64,000 nucleotides of DNA from Armatimonadota bacterium (GTDB taxonomy: Bacteria > Armatimonadota > Chthonomonadetes > Chthonomonadales > Chthonomonadaceae), in NCBI GenBank assembly GCA_028871815.1, contig JAGWMJ010000007.1:62001-126000 (forward strand), given 5' to 3'. The position numbers and the translations under genes are program-made. The first letter of the stretch is position 1; each line of letters opens with the position of its first letter. This document shows, in pieces, positions 1 through 8,350 of this stretch. Under the pieces are notes generated by a model. That model ran no database searches, was not told where the DNA came from, and saw nothing but the letters and a program-made list of their open reading frames with translations.

Positions 1-666
1 CATCAACCGGTTTGCCTGCTGCATGATGGCAACCCGTGATGCCTTCAACGAGATCACCAGCTCGCGGAAGTTGTGCCTTTCACAGATGCGCACGTACTCC
101 AGCGCGCTCTCAACCATGCCTTCCGGCGTATCGCCATAGATCACCATCAGCCGCTCGGCCAATGAGCCATGGTTGACGCCGATGCGCATCGCGGCGCCGT
201 TATCGCGGCAGGCCTCGATGACAGGAACCAGCGATTGCTCGATGGCCTGCAGTTCGTCATCGATCTCTACCTGGCTGTACTCCTCGGTGCGCTGCACGCG
301 CTTGCGGAATACGAACAGCCCGGGGTTGATCCGCACCTTCTGTACGTATCGGGCAACCTCAACGGCGATATCGCTGCCCTGGTGGTGCACATCGGCCACA
401 AGCGGCACCTCCTGGTACCGCTCCTTCAACAAGCTCTGGATTCTGGCCAGGCATTTCGCCTCGGCCATGTTCGGGGTGGTAACGCGCACAATTTCGGCGC
501 CCGCCCGATGCATGGCGATAATCTGCTCGACAGCGGCGGAGACGTTGTGCGTCTCCTCGGTGATCATCGACTGCACCACAACCGGCCAGCTACCGCCGAT
601 GTGCACGCCGCCGACCTTTACGGCCCGGGTGACGCGACGCGGATAACTGACGGCAGGCAGAGACAT
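1..666 (-). CDS. ispG: IspG, 4-hydroxy-3-methylbut-2-enyl diphosphate synthase (3' part outside window)
   Basis: This cytosolic [4Fe-4S] enzyme of the MEP isoprenoid pathway converts MEcPP to HMBPP. The 222 codons seen start with ATG at 666 (MSLPAVSYPRR) and run off the window edge, so the C-terminal Cys ligands of the cluster are not visible. Diagnostic stretches are PVVVQSMITEETHNV near the N-terminus, AGAEIVRVTTPNMAEA, and RIGVNHGSLAERLMVIYGD followed by TPEGMVESALE. The gene is divergent from the TauE-type permease, with a TATAAT box for this strand at 706-701. The assignment rests on the family-typical RIGVNHGSL and GDTPEGMVESALE blocks and is secure. Confidence 0.95.
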   Translation of the reverse strand, partial: MSLPAVSYPRRVTRAVKVGGVHIGGSWPVVVQSMITEETHNVSAAVEQIIAMHRAGAEIVRVTTPNMAEAKCLARIQSLLKERYQEVPLVADVHHQGSDIAVEVARYVQKVRINPGLFVFRKRVQRTEEYSQVEIDDELQAIEQSLVPVIEACRDNGAAMRIGVNHGSLAERLMVIYGDTPEGMVESALEYVRICERHNFRELVISLKASRVAIMQQANRLM

Positions 667-700
667 ATCGGCAAACTCCGAGCCGGTTAAGCTTTGGACG

Positions 701-706
701 ATTATA
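701..706 (-). promoter_or_regulatory. ispG: Probable -10 box of ispG
   Basis: Read on the minus strand, this is a perfect TATAAT placed 35 nt upstream of the ispG ATG. The corresponding -35 hexamer (GGAATG at 17-nt spacing) is poor, so only the -10 is convincing. Confidence 0.45.
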
Positions 707-737
707 CCCGCGGCGCACCGGACCATTCCCGCGGCTA

Positions 738-767
738 TTGTGTTCGGCGCCGCTTCGCGTCTATAAT
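738..767 (+). promoter_or_regulatory. Probable promoter of the TauE/DUF1634 operon
   Basis: The -35-like TTGTGT (738-743) and a perfect TATAAT (762-767) are 18 nt apart. The start of transcription would be near 774, about 100 nt upstream of the permease. It is back to back with the ispG promoter. Confidence 0.5.
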
Positions 768-892
768 AGATAAGACGGATTTTGTGATGGACGCGCTATT
801 GCGCACCGGACGCGGCCCCAGGGATAACTGCCCGCCGGCAGCGCGCGACCATCGGAAGAGGATCGGCTGGCCTGAATATCCTGACCTTCACC

Positions 893-1711
893 TTGCTTCT
901 GCTTGTCGGCTCGTTTGCCGCCGGCCTGCTCGGCGCTATCACCGGTCTGGGCGGAGGCGTGGTACTGGTGCCGCTGCTCGCACTGGTCTTCCACGTCAAC
1001 ATCCGCATTGCCATCGGTGCTTCACTGATCTCGGTCATCGCGACCTCCTCCGGGGCTGCCGCAGCGTATGTCAAGGAGGGCTTTTCCAACATTCGCATCG
1101 GAATGTTTCTGGAGATCGCCACGACTATCGGCGCGATAGTCGGCGCGGGACTTGCAACCATTGTGGCTCCGGGAACGATCGCCATCATTTTCGGTCTCGT
1201 GCTTGTCTATTCCGCGTTTCTCTCATTTCGCACCAAGCACGACCATATCTACACCGACCAGCCGGACGCGCTGGCGACGCGGCTCAAACTGGATTCCAGC
1301 TATCCGGATCAAAACGGCGTGCAGTTGAAGTACAACGTCCACAACGTTCCCGCCGGCTTTGGCCTGATGTGGGGCGCTGGCGTACTCTCCGGCCTTCTGG
1401 GAATCGGTTCCGGCGCCGTCAAGGTATTGGCTATGGACCACATGATGCGCATTCCGTTCAAGGTCTCCACCACAACCAGCAACTTCATGATCGGTGTCAC
1501 TGCCGCCGCCAGCGCCGGTATCTACCTCAGCCGCGGCTACATCCACCCGGCGCTCGCGATGCCGGTGATGCTGGGGGTGCTTGCCGGCGCACTGATCGGC
1601 GCCAAAATCCTGGTGCACGTGCCGGTCAGACCCCTTCGCATGGTGTTCAGCATGGTGATATTCGCCCTGGCAGTAGAGATGATTTACAACGGCGTGACGG
1701 GCAAGATATAG
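893..1711 (+). CDS. TauE/SafE-family sulfite/organosulfonate exporter-like permease
   Basis: This inner-membrane permease has about eight helices and belongs to the TauE/SafE (DUF81) family, which moves sulfite, sulfoacetate or other small anions. It shows the family's N-terminal glycine-rich motif (GAITGLGGGVVLVPLL), the IGASLISVIATSSGAA helix and a second repeat copy near residue 160 (GLLGIGSGAVKVLAMD). The start is uncertain. TTG at 893 gives 272 residues. The homologous reading seems to extend upstream to a CTG at 872 (LNILTFTLLLLVG), which lies 10 nt after a GGAAGAGG ribosome site, so a CTG start is possible. DUF1634 follows after 3 nt, a pairing typical of this subfamily. The substrate cannot be named from the sequence. 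Confidence 0.88.
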   Translation: MLLLVGSFAAGLLGAITGLGGGVVLVPLLALVFHVNIRIAIGASLISVIATSSGAAAAYVKEGFSNIRIGMFLEIATTIGAIVGAGLATIVAPGTIAIIFGLVLVYSAFLSFRTKHDHIYTDQPDALATRLKLDSSYPDQNGVQLKYNVHNVPAGFGLMWGAGVLSGLLGIGSGAVKVLAMDHMMRIPFKVSTTTSNFMIGVTAAASAGIYLSRGYIHPALAMPVMLGVLAGALIGAKILVHVPVRPLRMVFSMVIFALAVEMIYNGVTGKI

Positions 1712-1714
1712 AGA

Positions 1715-2164
1715 ATGGTTGAACCCCCGCCAAACCTGAGTGACGGCCACGCTGCGGCCGCAGCCGAGCCGGATGAGTGGACCGACTACGGTATCGAACA
1801 GATCATCGGCAACCTCCTTCGCGCCGGTGTGCTGCTTGCCGCCGGAGTTCTGTTGGTAGGCGCGGTGATGTACCTGGTGCACCACGGTCTCCAAAGTCCC
1901 GAGAAGTATTATTTCGCAAAGAAGTTTCAGCCTCCGCCTCACGCGCTGCGTACCGTGGCCGGCGTCATCGGCGCGGCCTTTCACGGAAGCGCGCGCGGCA
2001 TCATGCAGTTGGGCCTCTTGCTGCTGATCGCCACACCGATCGCGCGCGTTATGTTTTCCGTTTACGCATTTGCTCGCGAGCGCGATCGCATGTACGTGGT
2101 GATGACGCTCATTGTCCTCTCTATACTCCTGTTCAGCCTCTTCTCGGGCAAGGGCGGCGGGTAG
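1715..2164 (+). CDS. DUF1634 membrane protein, partner of TauE/SafE permease
   Basis: This 149-residue protein has a soluble acidic N-terminus and three predicted membrane helices (about residues 35-60, 90-115 and 124-142). It ends in a short glycine-rich tail. The pattern of an amphipathic linker followed by GIMQLGLLLLIATPIARV and a final hydrophobic helix is that of DUF1634, a family almost always encoded beside TauE/SafE permeases. It starts 3 nt after the permease stop and is surely cotranscribed with it. An accessory role in the transporter is inference. Confidence 0.85.
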   Translation: MVEPPPNLSDGHAAAAAEPDEWTDYGIEQIIGNLLRAGVLLAAGVLLVGAVMYLVHHGLQSPEKYYFAKKFQPPPHALRTVAGVIGAAFHGSARGIMQLGLLLLIATPIARVMFSVYAFARERDRMYVVMTLIVLSILLFSLFSGKGGG

Positions 2165-2178
2165 ACCAGGCCGGTTAG

Positions 2179-3648
2179 GTGCTTGCGCCAAAGCGAGTTG
2201 CCACGGCCGCCGTTCTATGGTTTGCCCTGGGCAGCGCGGCTCCCAGAGCAGCGGTGGCGCAAAAGATCCGGAACATCCACCTGGAGGCCGAGAGCGGACG
2301 TCTGACCGACGTGGTTGTGGCAGCCAGCGTACCGGGCTACTCCGGCGCTGGGTATGTAACCGGCTTCACCGCCGCAGACGCGCACGTCACGCTTCCGTTT
2401 GCTGCCCGTGCCGGCGCCTACCGCCTTACTATTCGATACGCAACTCCGTTTGGCCCTAAGGGCTTCGCGGTATCGGTTAACGGCCACACCATTAACGGCA
2501 TGTTTGCGGCAACGGGGCCGCATTTCGCCACCGTCGACGCCGGTGAGGTGCTCCTCAAAAACGGTGCGAATACGATCGAGGTGGATCGTGGTTGGGGCTA
2601 CTTCGACGTAGATGCACTGGATCTTGCGCCGGCGCCCGCGCCCACCAGATTGCTTCCGCCGACAGATCGGTTGGCCGATGCACACGCCTCGGCGGCGGCG
2701 AGACGCCTCATGCGCTATCTGGTGAGCCAGTACGGACGCCGTACCCTGTCCGGACAGTACGACACGACCGACATTGCCGCTATCCATCGCACGACCGGCG
2801 AGACGCCGGCCATCTTCGGCGATGACCTCATGGACTACTCGCCATCGCGGTTGGCGCACGGCAGCAAACCGCAGGGCACGGTTACCGGCGACATTGCAGC
2901 CGCCCGCGCCGGCCAGATTATCACGCTGAGCTGGCACTGGAACGCACCGTCGGGTCTCTTGGACCGGATGGGCAAGGATGCTGCCGGCCAGCCCATTGAT
3001 GAACGATGGTACAAGGGGTTCAATACCAACGCCACGACTTTCAACCTCGCTGAGGCGCTGTCTCATCCGGAATCGCGTGATTACCGCCTGCTTGTACGCG
3101 ATATCGACGCCATTGCCGCCCACCTGCGCAAGCTCGCCGCAGCCGGTGTGCCCGTGCTGTGGCGTCCGCTTCATGAGGCCGAGGGCGGTTGGTTCTGGTG
3201 GGGCGCGCACGGTCCCGAGGCGTTCAAACAGCTCTGGCGCCTCATGTTTCGGCGCTTTACCACCGTCGATCATCTCCACAATCTGATCTGGGTCTACACC
3301 GCGGGTTCGAACATGGCGTGGTACCCCGGTGACGCCTATGTGGATGTAGTGGGAATCGATGCATATCCACAGGATGCATGGGACCCGCTCTCGGGAGAGT
3401 GGACCGCCGAAGTGAAGCAGTTCGGCGGCCGAAAGCTCCTGGCCCTCTCGGAGTTTGGTGGCGCTCCAAACCTCGCCACGATGTGGCAGCTCGGAGTGCG
3501 GTGGAGTTACTTTGTGAGTTGGAGCGGCACTACGCGCGACCTGGCTCCGGCCGCACTGCGGGCCACGTATCTGAACCCGCGCATCCTGAACGCCGCAACG
3601 CTGCCGGCGCACATTGCCGCGTCCTTGACCGGCGCGCGGACACCATGA
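2179..3648 (+). CDS. Secreted GH26 beta-mannanase with N-terminal CBM35-like module
   Basis: This exported endo-acting glycosidase is probably a beta-1,4-mannanase. It has a signal peptide (cleavage after about residue 28, AAVAQ) and a CBM35/CBM6-like beta-sandwich (about 30-150: HLEAESG ... NTIEVDRGWGYFDVDALDLAP). A GH26 catalytic barrel follows (about 170-485). The acid/base is E333 in RPLHEAEGGWFWWG and the nucleophile is E425 in ALSEFGG, both in the GH26 context. The start is GTG at 2179, 14 nt after the DUF1634 stop. The last codon overlaps the next start (ATGA), coupling it to the sialidase-like gene. Mannan is the usual GH26 substrate, but xylanases and lichenases occur in the family. 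Confidence 0.9.
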   Translation: MLAPKRVATAAVLWFALGSAAPRAAVAQKIRNIHLEAESGRLTDVVVAASVPGYSGAGYVTGFTAADAHVTLPFAARAGAYRLTIRYATPFGPKGFAVSVNGHTINGMFAATGPHFATVDAGEVLLKNGANTIEVDRGWGYFDVDALDLAPAPAPTRLLPPTDRLADAHASAAARRLMRYLVSQYGRRTLSGQYDTTDIAAIHRTTGETPAIFGDDLMDYSPSRLAHGSKPQGTVTGDIAAARAGQIITLSWHWNAPSGLLDRMGKDAAGQPIDERWYKGFNTNATTFNLAEALSHPESRDYRLLVRDIDAIAAHLRKLAAAGVPVLWRPLHEAEGGWFWWGAHGPEAFKQLWRLMFRRFTTVDHLHNLIWVYTAGSNMAWYPGDAYVDVVGIDAYPQDAWDPLSGEWTAEVKQFGGRKLLALSEFGGAPNLATMWQLGVRWSYFVSWSGTTRDLAPAALRATYLNPRILNAATLPAHIAASLTGARTP

Positions 3649-4673
3649 ACGTGACTGGCGAACAAAACCTCACGATTGAGCGCATCGCCGGGCCAGAAAC
3701 GGACGAACAGGCATATAAGCATCCCGCCACGATTGCCGAGCTGCAGAATGGCGACCTCTTGGCTGCGTGGTACGGCGGCGCGGCCGAATATGCCGTGAAT
3801 ACATCGGTGTTCATTAGTCGCCGGAATGCTGGTGAAACGGTCTGGTCAGCACCCGCAATCGCCGCTCACGACCCGTTCCGGTCGGCCGGCAACGGAGTTA
3901 TCTGGCAGCAGCCGGGCGGGCCGGTGTGGCTGTTCTACGTGGTCCGCTGGGGCGCAACATGGTCCACGTCGCGGATACAGGCAAAGGTTTCGCATGATGG
4001 CGCCCGATCCTGGAGCGACAGCTTTGTGGTATCCGACGTGCCGGGCACCCTGGTGCGCGGACGCCCGCTCCAGTTGGCCAACGGCAGTATCTTGCTCCCA
4101 ATATATCGCGAAACAGGCGATGATATCGAAATGGTGCCGCCGGAGAGCTGCTCCTGTTTTCTGATCCGTGCGCCTCATTCGTCGGACTGGTCTCCCGCTG
4201 GCGAAATTCACTCACGGAAAGGCAATATCCAGCCGGCGGTAGTCCAACTGCAAGATGGCAGGCTGTTGGCCTGGTGCAGACGGGCCGGCGGGTACGGCCA
4301 CGTTACGGACGGATATATCGTGGCCTCCCAGTCGCTGGATAGCGGCGCCACCTGGAGCGCCGGGCTCGATACGACGTTTCCAAACCCCAATGCGGCTGTG
4401 GACCTGCTGCGCTTGACCTCCGGCCGGCTCCTGCTGGTATTCAACGACAGCATGAACGAGCGTACGCCTCTCACCGCCGCGATCTCCGCGGATGACGGCA
4501 CGACCTGGCCGTTCCGGCGCAACATTGCCACCGGACCGTACGACTATGCGTATCCGTACGCCATCCAGGGCCGCGCCGGTGCGGTGCACCTCATCTACAC
4601 ATCACACTCCCGAACCGTGGTCAACCACGCAACGTTTAGCGAGTCGTGGGTCATGCAGGCGCCGCCGGTCTAG
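3645..4673 (+). CDS. BNR-repeat sialidase-like (exo-alpha-sialidase superfamily) protein
   Basis: This 342-residue six-bladed beta-propeller belongs to the sialidase/neuraminidase superfamily. Asp-box-like repeats are visible (SHDGARSWSD, SLDSGATWSAG, SADDGTTWPF), together with the early Tyr/Arg-bearing block HPATIAELQNGDLLAAWYGG. No signal peptide is seen with this start, which is fixed by the ATGA overlap with the GH26 gene. In plant-polymer loci such propellers are often annotated sialidase but act on other sugars (for example rhamnose- or rhamnogalacturonan-related). True sialic-acid specificity is unproven. Coupling to GH26 suggests a shared carbohydrate substrate. Confidence 0.8.
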   Translation: MNVTGEQNLTIERIAGPETDEQAYKHPATIAELQNGDLLAAWYGGAAEYAVNTSVFISRRNAGETVWSAPAIAAHDPFRSAGNGVIWQQPGGPVWLFYVVRWGATWSTSRIQAKVSHDGARSWSDSFVVSDVPGTLVRGRPLQLANGSILLPIYRETGDDIEMVPPESCSCFLIRAPHSSDWSPAGEIHSRKGNIQPAVVQLQDGRLLAWCRRAGGYGHVTDGYIVASQSLDSGATWSAGLDTTFPNPNAAVDLLRLTSGRLLLVFNDSMNERTPLTAAISADDGTTWPFRRNIATGPYDYAYPYAIQGRAGAVHLIYTSHSRTVVNHATFSESWVMQAPPV

Positions 4674-4969
4674 GTAGGCGCCGCATCGGCGCACTCTTTG
4701 CCGACCTACCATATATCGGTTATGAGGGCGTCACGGCCGGCATCTCTGCGTCGGCATTAGCGCGATGGCTACGTCCGCCCAGCGCGCGGCAGACGCCTTC
4801 GCACCGCGGGACAGAAATAACACCCGCACGCTGAAGGGGAATGCGTTCAACGTCCAGCCGGGAATGCCGGCGAGGACTGCACTCGGCCGGCTCGCGTAAG
4901 CGCCCGCAGTTGCATCAGAGCCTCGGAACGCGGCCCGGCGTCAACCGATTCACGGCCCAACGGCAGGCG
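4674..4969. other. Intergenic region between convergent genes
   Basis: These 296 nt between the sialidase-like gene and the minus-strand NTF2-like gene show no convincing coding frame. An imperfect inverted repeat begins at the stop codon (TAGGTAGGC ... GCCGACCTACC, about 4671-4710). It could act as a weak terminator but lacks a T-tract. Confidence 0.4.
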
Positions 4970-5473
4970 CTAGTTACCCTTGTGAGGCGCGCCGTGCTGC
5001 ACGTTGACACCAGCATGGTCCACAGCGGTGGACTGCAGCATCCAGCCGCCGCCACCTTTCTGCCAGGTATCGTGCGATACTGCCGTGAGTACAAAGGTTG
5101 CCGCCTTGCCGGTTGCGCTTCTCTGCGACGCGACCATCACACCGGAGACGGTTGCCACGGCCCTGGATTTTGCTACGTTGAGTTGCGTGATGGTCCGCTT
5201 CCACGACACCACCTTCAACGCATGCGCTTCATGACTGAGCATCGCCAGCACCTGCTTGCGGGATTGTGGCGCCGCCTTCCCCTGCGTGAACTCGTAACCC
5301 GGTACCATGATCTTACCGAGCGCGCCAATATTGCCCTGAATAAAATCACGCGACATGGCGGCGTACCGGGCATTCAGTGCGCTCAGCACTGACGTGTCAC
5401 GCTTCGGCGGCACGCGCTTCGGTGGAATCGGCGTCACGAGTGCGGCGGCCAAACAGGCAAATTGCAGGAACAT
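4970..5473 (-). CDS. Exported NTF2/SnoaL-like (DUF4440-type) protein
   Basis: This 167-residue protein has a short hydrophobic leader (MFLQFACLAAALV) and one cone-shaped alpha+beta NTF2-like domain: the helix SALNARYAAMSRDFIQGN, then GALGKIMVPGYEFTQGKA, then alternating strands ending in GGWMLQSTAVD. The order of elements and spacing match DUF4440/SnoaL-like proteins, which bind small ligands or act as small enzymes. No catalytic signature allows a function to be named. An AAGGAGGG ribosome site lies 8 nt upstream of ATG 5473. Confidence 0.7.
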   Translation of the reverse strand: MFLQFACLAAALVTPIPPKRVPPKRDTSVLSALNARYAAMSRDFIQGNIGALGKIMVPGYEFTQGKAAPQSRKQVLAMLSHEAHALKVVSWKRTITQLNVAKSRAVATVSGVMVASQRSATGKAATFVLTAVSHDTWQKGGGGWMLQSTAVDHAGVNVQHGAPHKGN

Positions 5474-5542
5474 GGGGCATTCCCTCCTTACCGAGTGTGA
5501 TGATATTGTATCCGCAAACGCGACGGGCGGTCAGGCGTCGCT

Positions 5543-6277
5543 TTAAAGCCTGTCGAGCCAGGCGCCGACCAGACCGCGCGCCCGGTCCGGCGCATCCATG
5601 TGCGCGGCATCCACAGTGGCGTACTCTGCATAGGGCCCGGCGAGTTCGCACAGCTCTTTCAGCCGATCCGGTTCAACGATCACGTCGCGCAAGGCGGCAA
5701 TGAAGAGAGTCGGAAGCTGCTTCAGGTTGGCCGCAGCCAGGGCCCGGGCGCGTATCTGCGGATAGAGCTCCGCGGATGACGCTCCGTTCACATAGGCCGA
5801 TCTCTGCGCCAGCATCGCGCTGCCGACCGGACTGGAGAAGCTGCGCTCGGGCTCGGCGCTGACGCATAAGGCGATCACACCCCGCAGCGGCGGCTCTGCG
5901 GGTTGCGGGGCGGCCATCTCCTCGGCCGCCACCTGAATAGCCACGGCGCCACCCATCGAGTGACCGACGATAACGACGCCGCCGGCGGCGGAGTTGCGTC
6001 GCAGCCAGTGCACCGCGTCCTTCAGGTTGGCGTCCGCGGTGAGCATGCTCTCCAGCTCCCCGGTGGTGCCACCAAGTTTGTGGCCGGCGAAGTCGAACGT
6101 GAGCACCGGATAGCCGTGATGGGCCAGGTAGTTCGCCAGTCCATCCACACTGTATTTGCCGGCGGTGTAGCCATGCGCAATCGCCACGGCCAGATCACGC
6201 CGGTTCCCCTCCGGCTGGTAGTACGCCGCTGCAATATGGTGCGAGCGACCCGGAATATGCAGAGCGTCGAGCTTCAT
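5543..6277 (-). CDS. Alpha/beta hydrolase
   Basis: This 244-residue cytoplasmic serine hydrolase of the alpha/beta fold has the nucleophile elbow GHSMGG (S107), an acid in ALRDVIVEPDRL, and the catalytic His in VDAAHMDAP near residue 229. The early HGYTAGK loop is the oxyanion region. It is about the size of BAAT-like or serine aminopeptidase S33 hydrolases; the substrate is not predictable. Its ATG overlaps the lnt stop by 4 nt (ATGA), so it is translated with lnt. Confidence 0.85.
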   Translation of the reverse strand: MKLDALHIPGRSHHIAAAYYQPEGNRRDLAVAIAHGYTAGKYSVDGLANYLAHHGYPVLTFDFAGHKLGGTTGELESMLTADANLKDAVHWLRRNSAAGGVVIVGHSMGGAVAIQVAAEEMAAPQPAEPPLRGVIALCVSAEPERSFSSPVGSAMLAQRSAYVNGASSAELYPQIRARALAAANLKQLPTLFIAALRDVIVEPDRLKELCELAGPYAEYATVDAAHMDAPDRARGLVGAWLDRL

Positions 6278-7788
6278 ATGTTTCTCCGGCGCCGGGACGC
6301 GGCGGCGAACAGCAGCGCTGCACAGAGCAGCGCACAGAGCAGCACAAACCAGTTGCCAAATCGTGTGTAGATCGTCTTTCCCTGCTGCAGCGTGGCCCGG
6401 TCTTCAATCCAGCCTGGCGCACCCACTGGCGCACGGCGCACGATACGTCCATCGCAGTCTACGATGCAGGTTACACCGGTGGAGGTGGCGCGCGCAATCC
6501 ATCTGCGGTTCTCCACGGCGCGAAGCACGACGGCGCTTACATGCTGCCACATCGCCGCTCTGCTCTGGAACCACGCGTCGTTACTCTGGGTGATCAGCAT
6601 CGTGGCGCCCTGCTGCGTCATTCGGCGAGCGTACCGTGGGTACATCGACTCGTAGCAGATGAACGGGCCAACCTCCACGGGTCCCGCAGGTAGCATGATC
6701 GACATCGGTTTCTGCGCCGCGCCGGGCGTCACGTCGTGCTGGAAAAACCTGAACGAGTTGGAGAGCCACGGTGGAAAAAGCCGGCGGTAGGGAATGTACT
6801 CACCAAACGGCACCAACTGCATCTTGTTATAGCGCTCAACCGGTGCATGGTATGGCTGGAATGTGACTGCGCCATTGGAGCTCTTAAGGGTAAGCGGATT
6901 CTGGATTCGAGCTCCAACGCACAGTGCGGCGTCGCTTTCGTCCGCAAGGTTTTGAAACCAGCGACGCATATCGGCGTTGTACACCGGGTCATCCGGGGCG
7001 GCCGATTCTCCCCAAAGAATGAGCGCCGGGCGTACCCGCGCCGATGCAGCCTGCTGCGTCAGGTGCGAGATCAATTGGAGTTGTGCGTCCACGGTCGGGG
7101 TCGTGTCGCCAACCTGTGGCGGCCCCTGCATAACGGCTACCACCATGCTCCGGCCGTGCTCCGCCACTTGCATTCTCGCCAGACCATACAGGCTTAGCAC
7201 AACAGCCGCTGCCGCAGCCATCCACGCATGGCGCCATGCGCTGCGGCGGCTGCGATACAACCAGCCAACCACCAGAGCCGTATTGAAGCAGACGATGAGA
7301 AACGAGATGCCGTAAGCGCCGGTGAAATCTGCAATCTGTATCAGCGGCAGAAACCGGAACTGGGAGTAGCTGAGCTGCGCCCAGGGCATCGTGAGGGCGC
7401 CTTGCGCCCGCAGCCACTCCATGACCACCCACATGCCGGCCAGCGTCAGGATTCGGCGGCCACCGGTGAGCCGCTGCGCGGCAAACCAGGCCGCGCCTGC
7501 CCACGCGGAATAGTACACGGCCTCGATTGCCGTTAGACCAAGCCAGGCAAACCAGCCGATCCATGAGTGCGACCATGTGGTAATGGTAACGCCCGTCCAG
7601 TACCAGACGGCGCCAAGATAGAGGAATGCAAACAGATAGCCTCGTCCGGCGGCGCGCCACACGGTTGGCGCCTCCGTTATAGCCGCCACAAGCGGCGCCA
7701 GCGCCAGCCATGCCACTGGCCAAAGCCCCAGCGGCGGCATAGCCGACCAAAGGAGCAGCGCAGAGGCTGGTGCGCCAAACCGATGCAA
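6274..7788 (-). CDS. lnt: Apolipoprotein N-acyltransferase
   Basis: This inner-membrane enzyme adds the third acyl chain to lipoproteins. The N-terminal half carries about six membrane helices and the C-terminal half the nitrilase-fold domain, with the triad E261 (ILWGESAAP), K322 (ERYNKMQLVPFGEY) and C378 (GPFICYESMYP). A last helix closes the protein (about 480-498). Its 504 residues match E. coli Lnt. The start is uncertain. TTG at 7788 is the only standard start in reach, yet the frame stays open upstream and the preceding residues (LPAWLHRFG) look like normal Lnt N-terminus. Lnt implies lipoprotein maturation of the Gram-negative type. Confidence 0.95.
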   Translation of the reverse strand: MHRFGAPASALLLWSAMPPLGLWPVAWLALAPLVAAITEAPTVWRAAGRGYLFAFLYLGAVWYWTGVTITTWSHSWIGWFAWLGLTAIEAVYYSAWAGAAWFAAQRLTGGRRILTLAGMWVVMEWLRAQGALTMPWAQLSYSQFRFLPLIQIADFTGAYGISFLIVCFNTALVVGWLYRSRRSAWRHAWMAAAAAVVLSLYGLARMQVAEHGRSMVVAVMQGPPQVGDTTPTVDAQLQLISHLTQQAASARVRPALILWGESAAPDDPVYNADMRRWFQNLADESDAALCVGARIQNPLTLKSSNGAVTFQPYHAPVERYNKMQLVPFGEYIPYRRLFPPWLSNSFRFFQHDVTPGAAQKPMSIMLPAGPVEVGPFICYESMYPRYARRMTQQGATMLITQSNDAWFQSRAAMWQHVSAVVLRAVENRRWIARATSTGVTCIVDCDGRIVRRAPVGAPGWIEDRATLQQGKTIYTRFGNWFVLLCALLCAALLFAAASRRRRNI

Positions 7789-7930
7789 CCACGCTGGTAG
7801 AGCCTGCGCCTGGTTGGGCTGTGTTCCGCTGGTGGCTATTCTTAACTCCCCAACGGTCCGGCGCGATGCGAAATGCTGGTAACTGCCAAACCTCAGCCGG
7901 CGATCAGCCGTTCTCGAAGCGGCTCTGCCG

Positions 7931-7936
7931 TATAAT
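7931..7936 (+). promoter_or_regulatory. Probable -10 box of the ubiquitin-like operon
   Basis: A perfect TATAAT lies 51 nt upstream of the RING-like ATG at 7988. No good -35 hexamer sits at 16-18 nt (CCGTTC at 17 nt). The operon would therefore start in the 199-nt gap after the divergent lnt gene. Confidence 0.45.
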
Positions 7937-7987
7937 ACCCGCAGCCAGGCGACGGTAATCCGGAACCGGTGCGCCGGGCGCTGGCAT

Positions 7988-8350
7988 ATGCCCTACCCGA
8001 TCATGGAGATCTTACGCCGCCTCATGCCGCGACGCCGGCGATCAACACGCATCGCCTTCGAGGAAGTCGGCGAGGCGTCGTCGATCCATATGGCGGAGCC
8101 ACCGGCGATAGACGGAGATTCCGAGCCGATCATCGTGGAGTGGCTGCCGCTGCCGGGCGCAGCGGTTTGCGCGGTAACGCGCGAACCGCTGAAACCCGGC
8201 GAGAGCGCAATGCGCTGTGCCGCGTGCGGGATGCTGTTCTCGGTAGATGGGTGGGCCTTCCTGGAGCGGAATGCCGGCGGCTGCTGCTGCGGATGCGGCG
8301 CCAACCAGCGGGCTGAACCGTGTACGATGGGTAGCCGCAACGATGCCTGA
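7988..8350 (+). CDS. RING-like (degenerate cross-brace) zinc protein of the ubiquitin-like operon
   Basis: This 120-residue protein is the first gene of the operon. It has an arginine-rich start, an acidic linker (about 25-50), and then a Cys-rich C-terminal domain: C61-AV-T64, C77-AA-C80, FSVDGW (84-89) and GCCCGCG (C99-C101, C103). Spacing and the conserved Trp match bacterial RING/binuclear treble-clef fingers (CxxC, CxxC, HxxC-W, CxxC). Pairs 2 and 4 are complete, while pair 1 is C-x-x-T and pair 3 has lost His and Cys (S85, G88). One zinc site would remain. In eukaryotes RING proteins are E3 ligases that bring E2 to the target; the location beside E1 and E2 supports that role by inference. 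It overlaps the E1 start by 8 nt. Confidence 0.7.
   Translation: MPYPIMEILRRLMPRRRRSTRIAFEEVGEASSIHMAEPPAIDGDSEPIIVEWLPLPGAAVCAVTREPLKPGESAMRCAACGMLFSVDGWAFLERNAGGCCCGCGANQRAEPCTMGSRNDA

Noticed and set aside
3645-4673. Naming the BNR protein a true sialidase (nanH)
   Set aside because: Asp boxes show the fold only; the arginine triad and Tyr/Glu pair could not be assigned safely and the context is plant polysaccharide.
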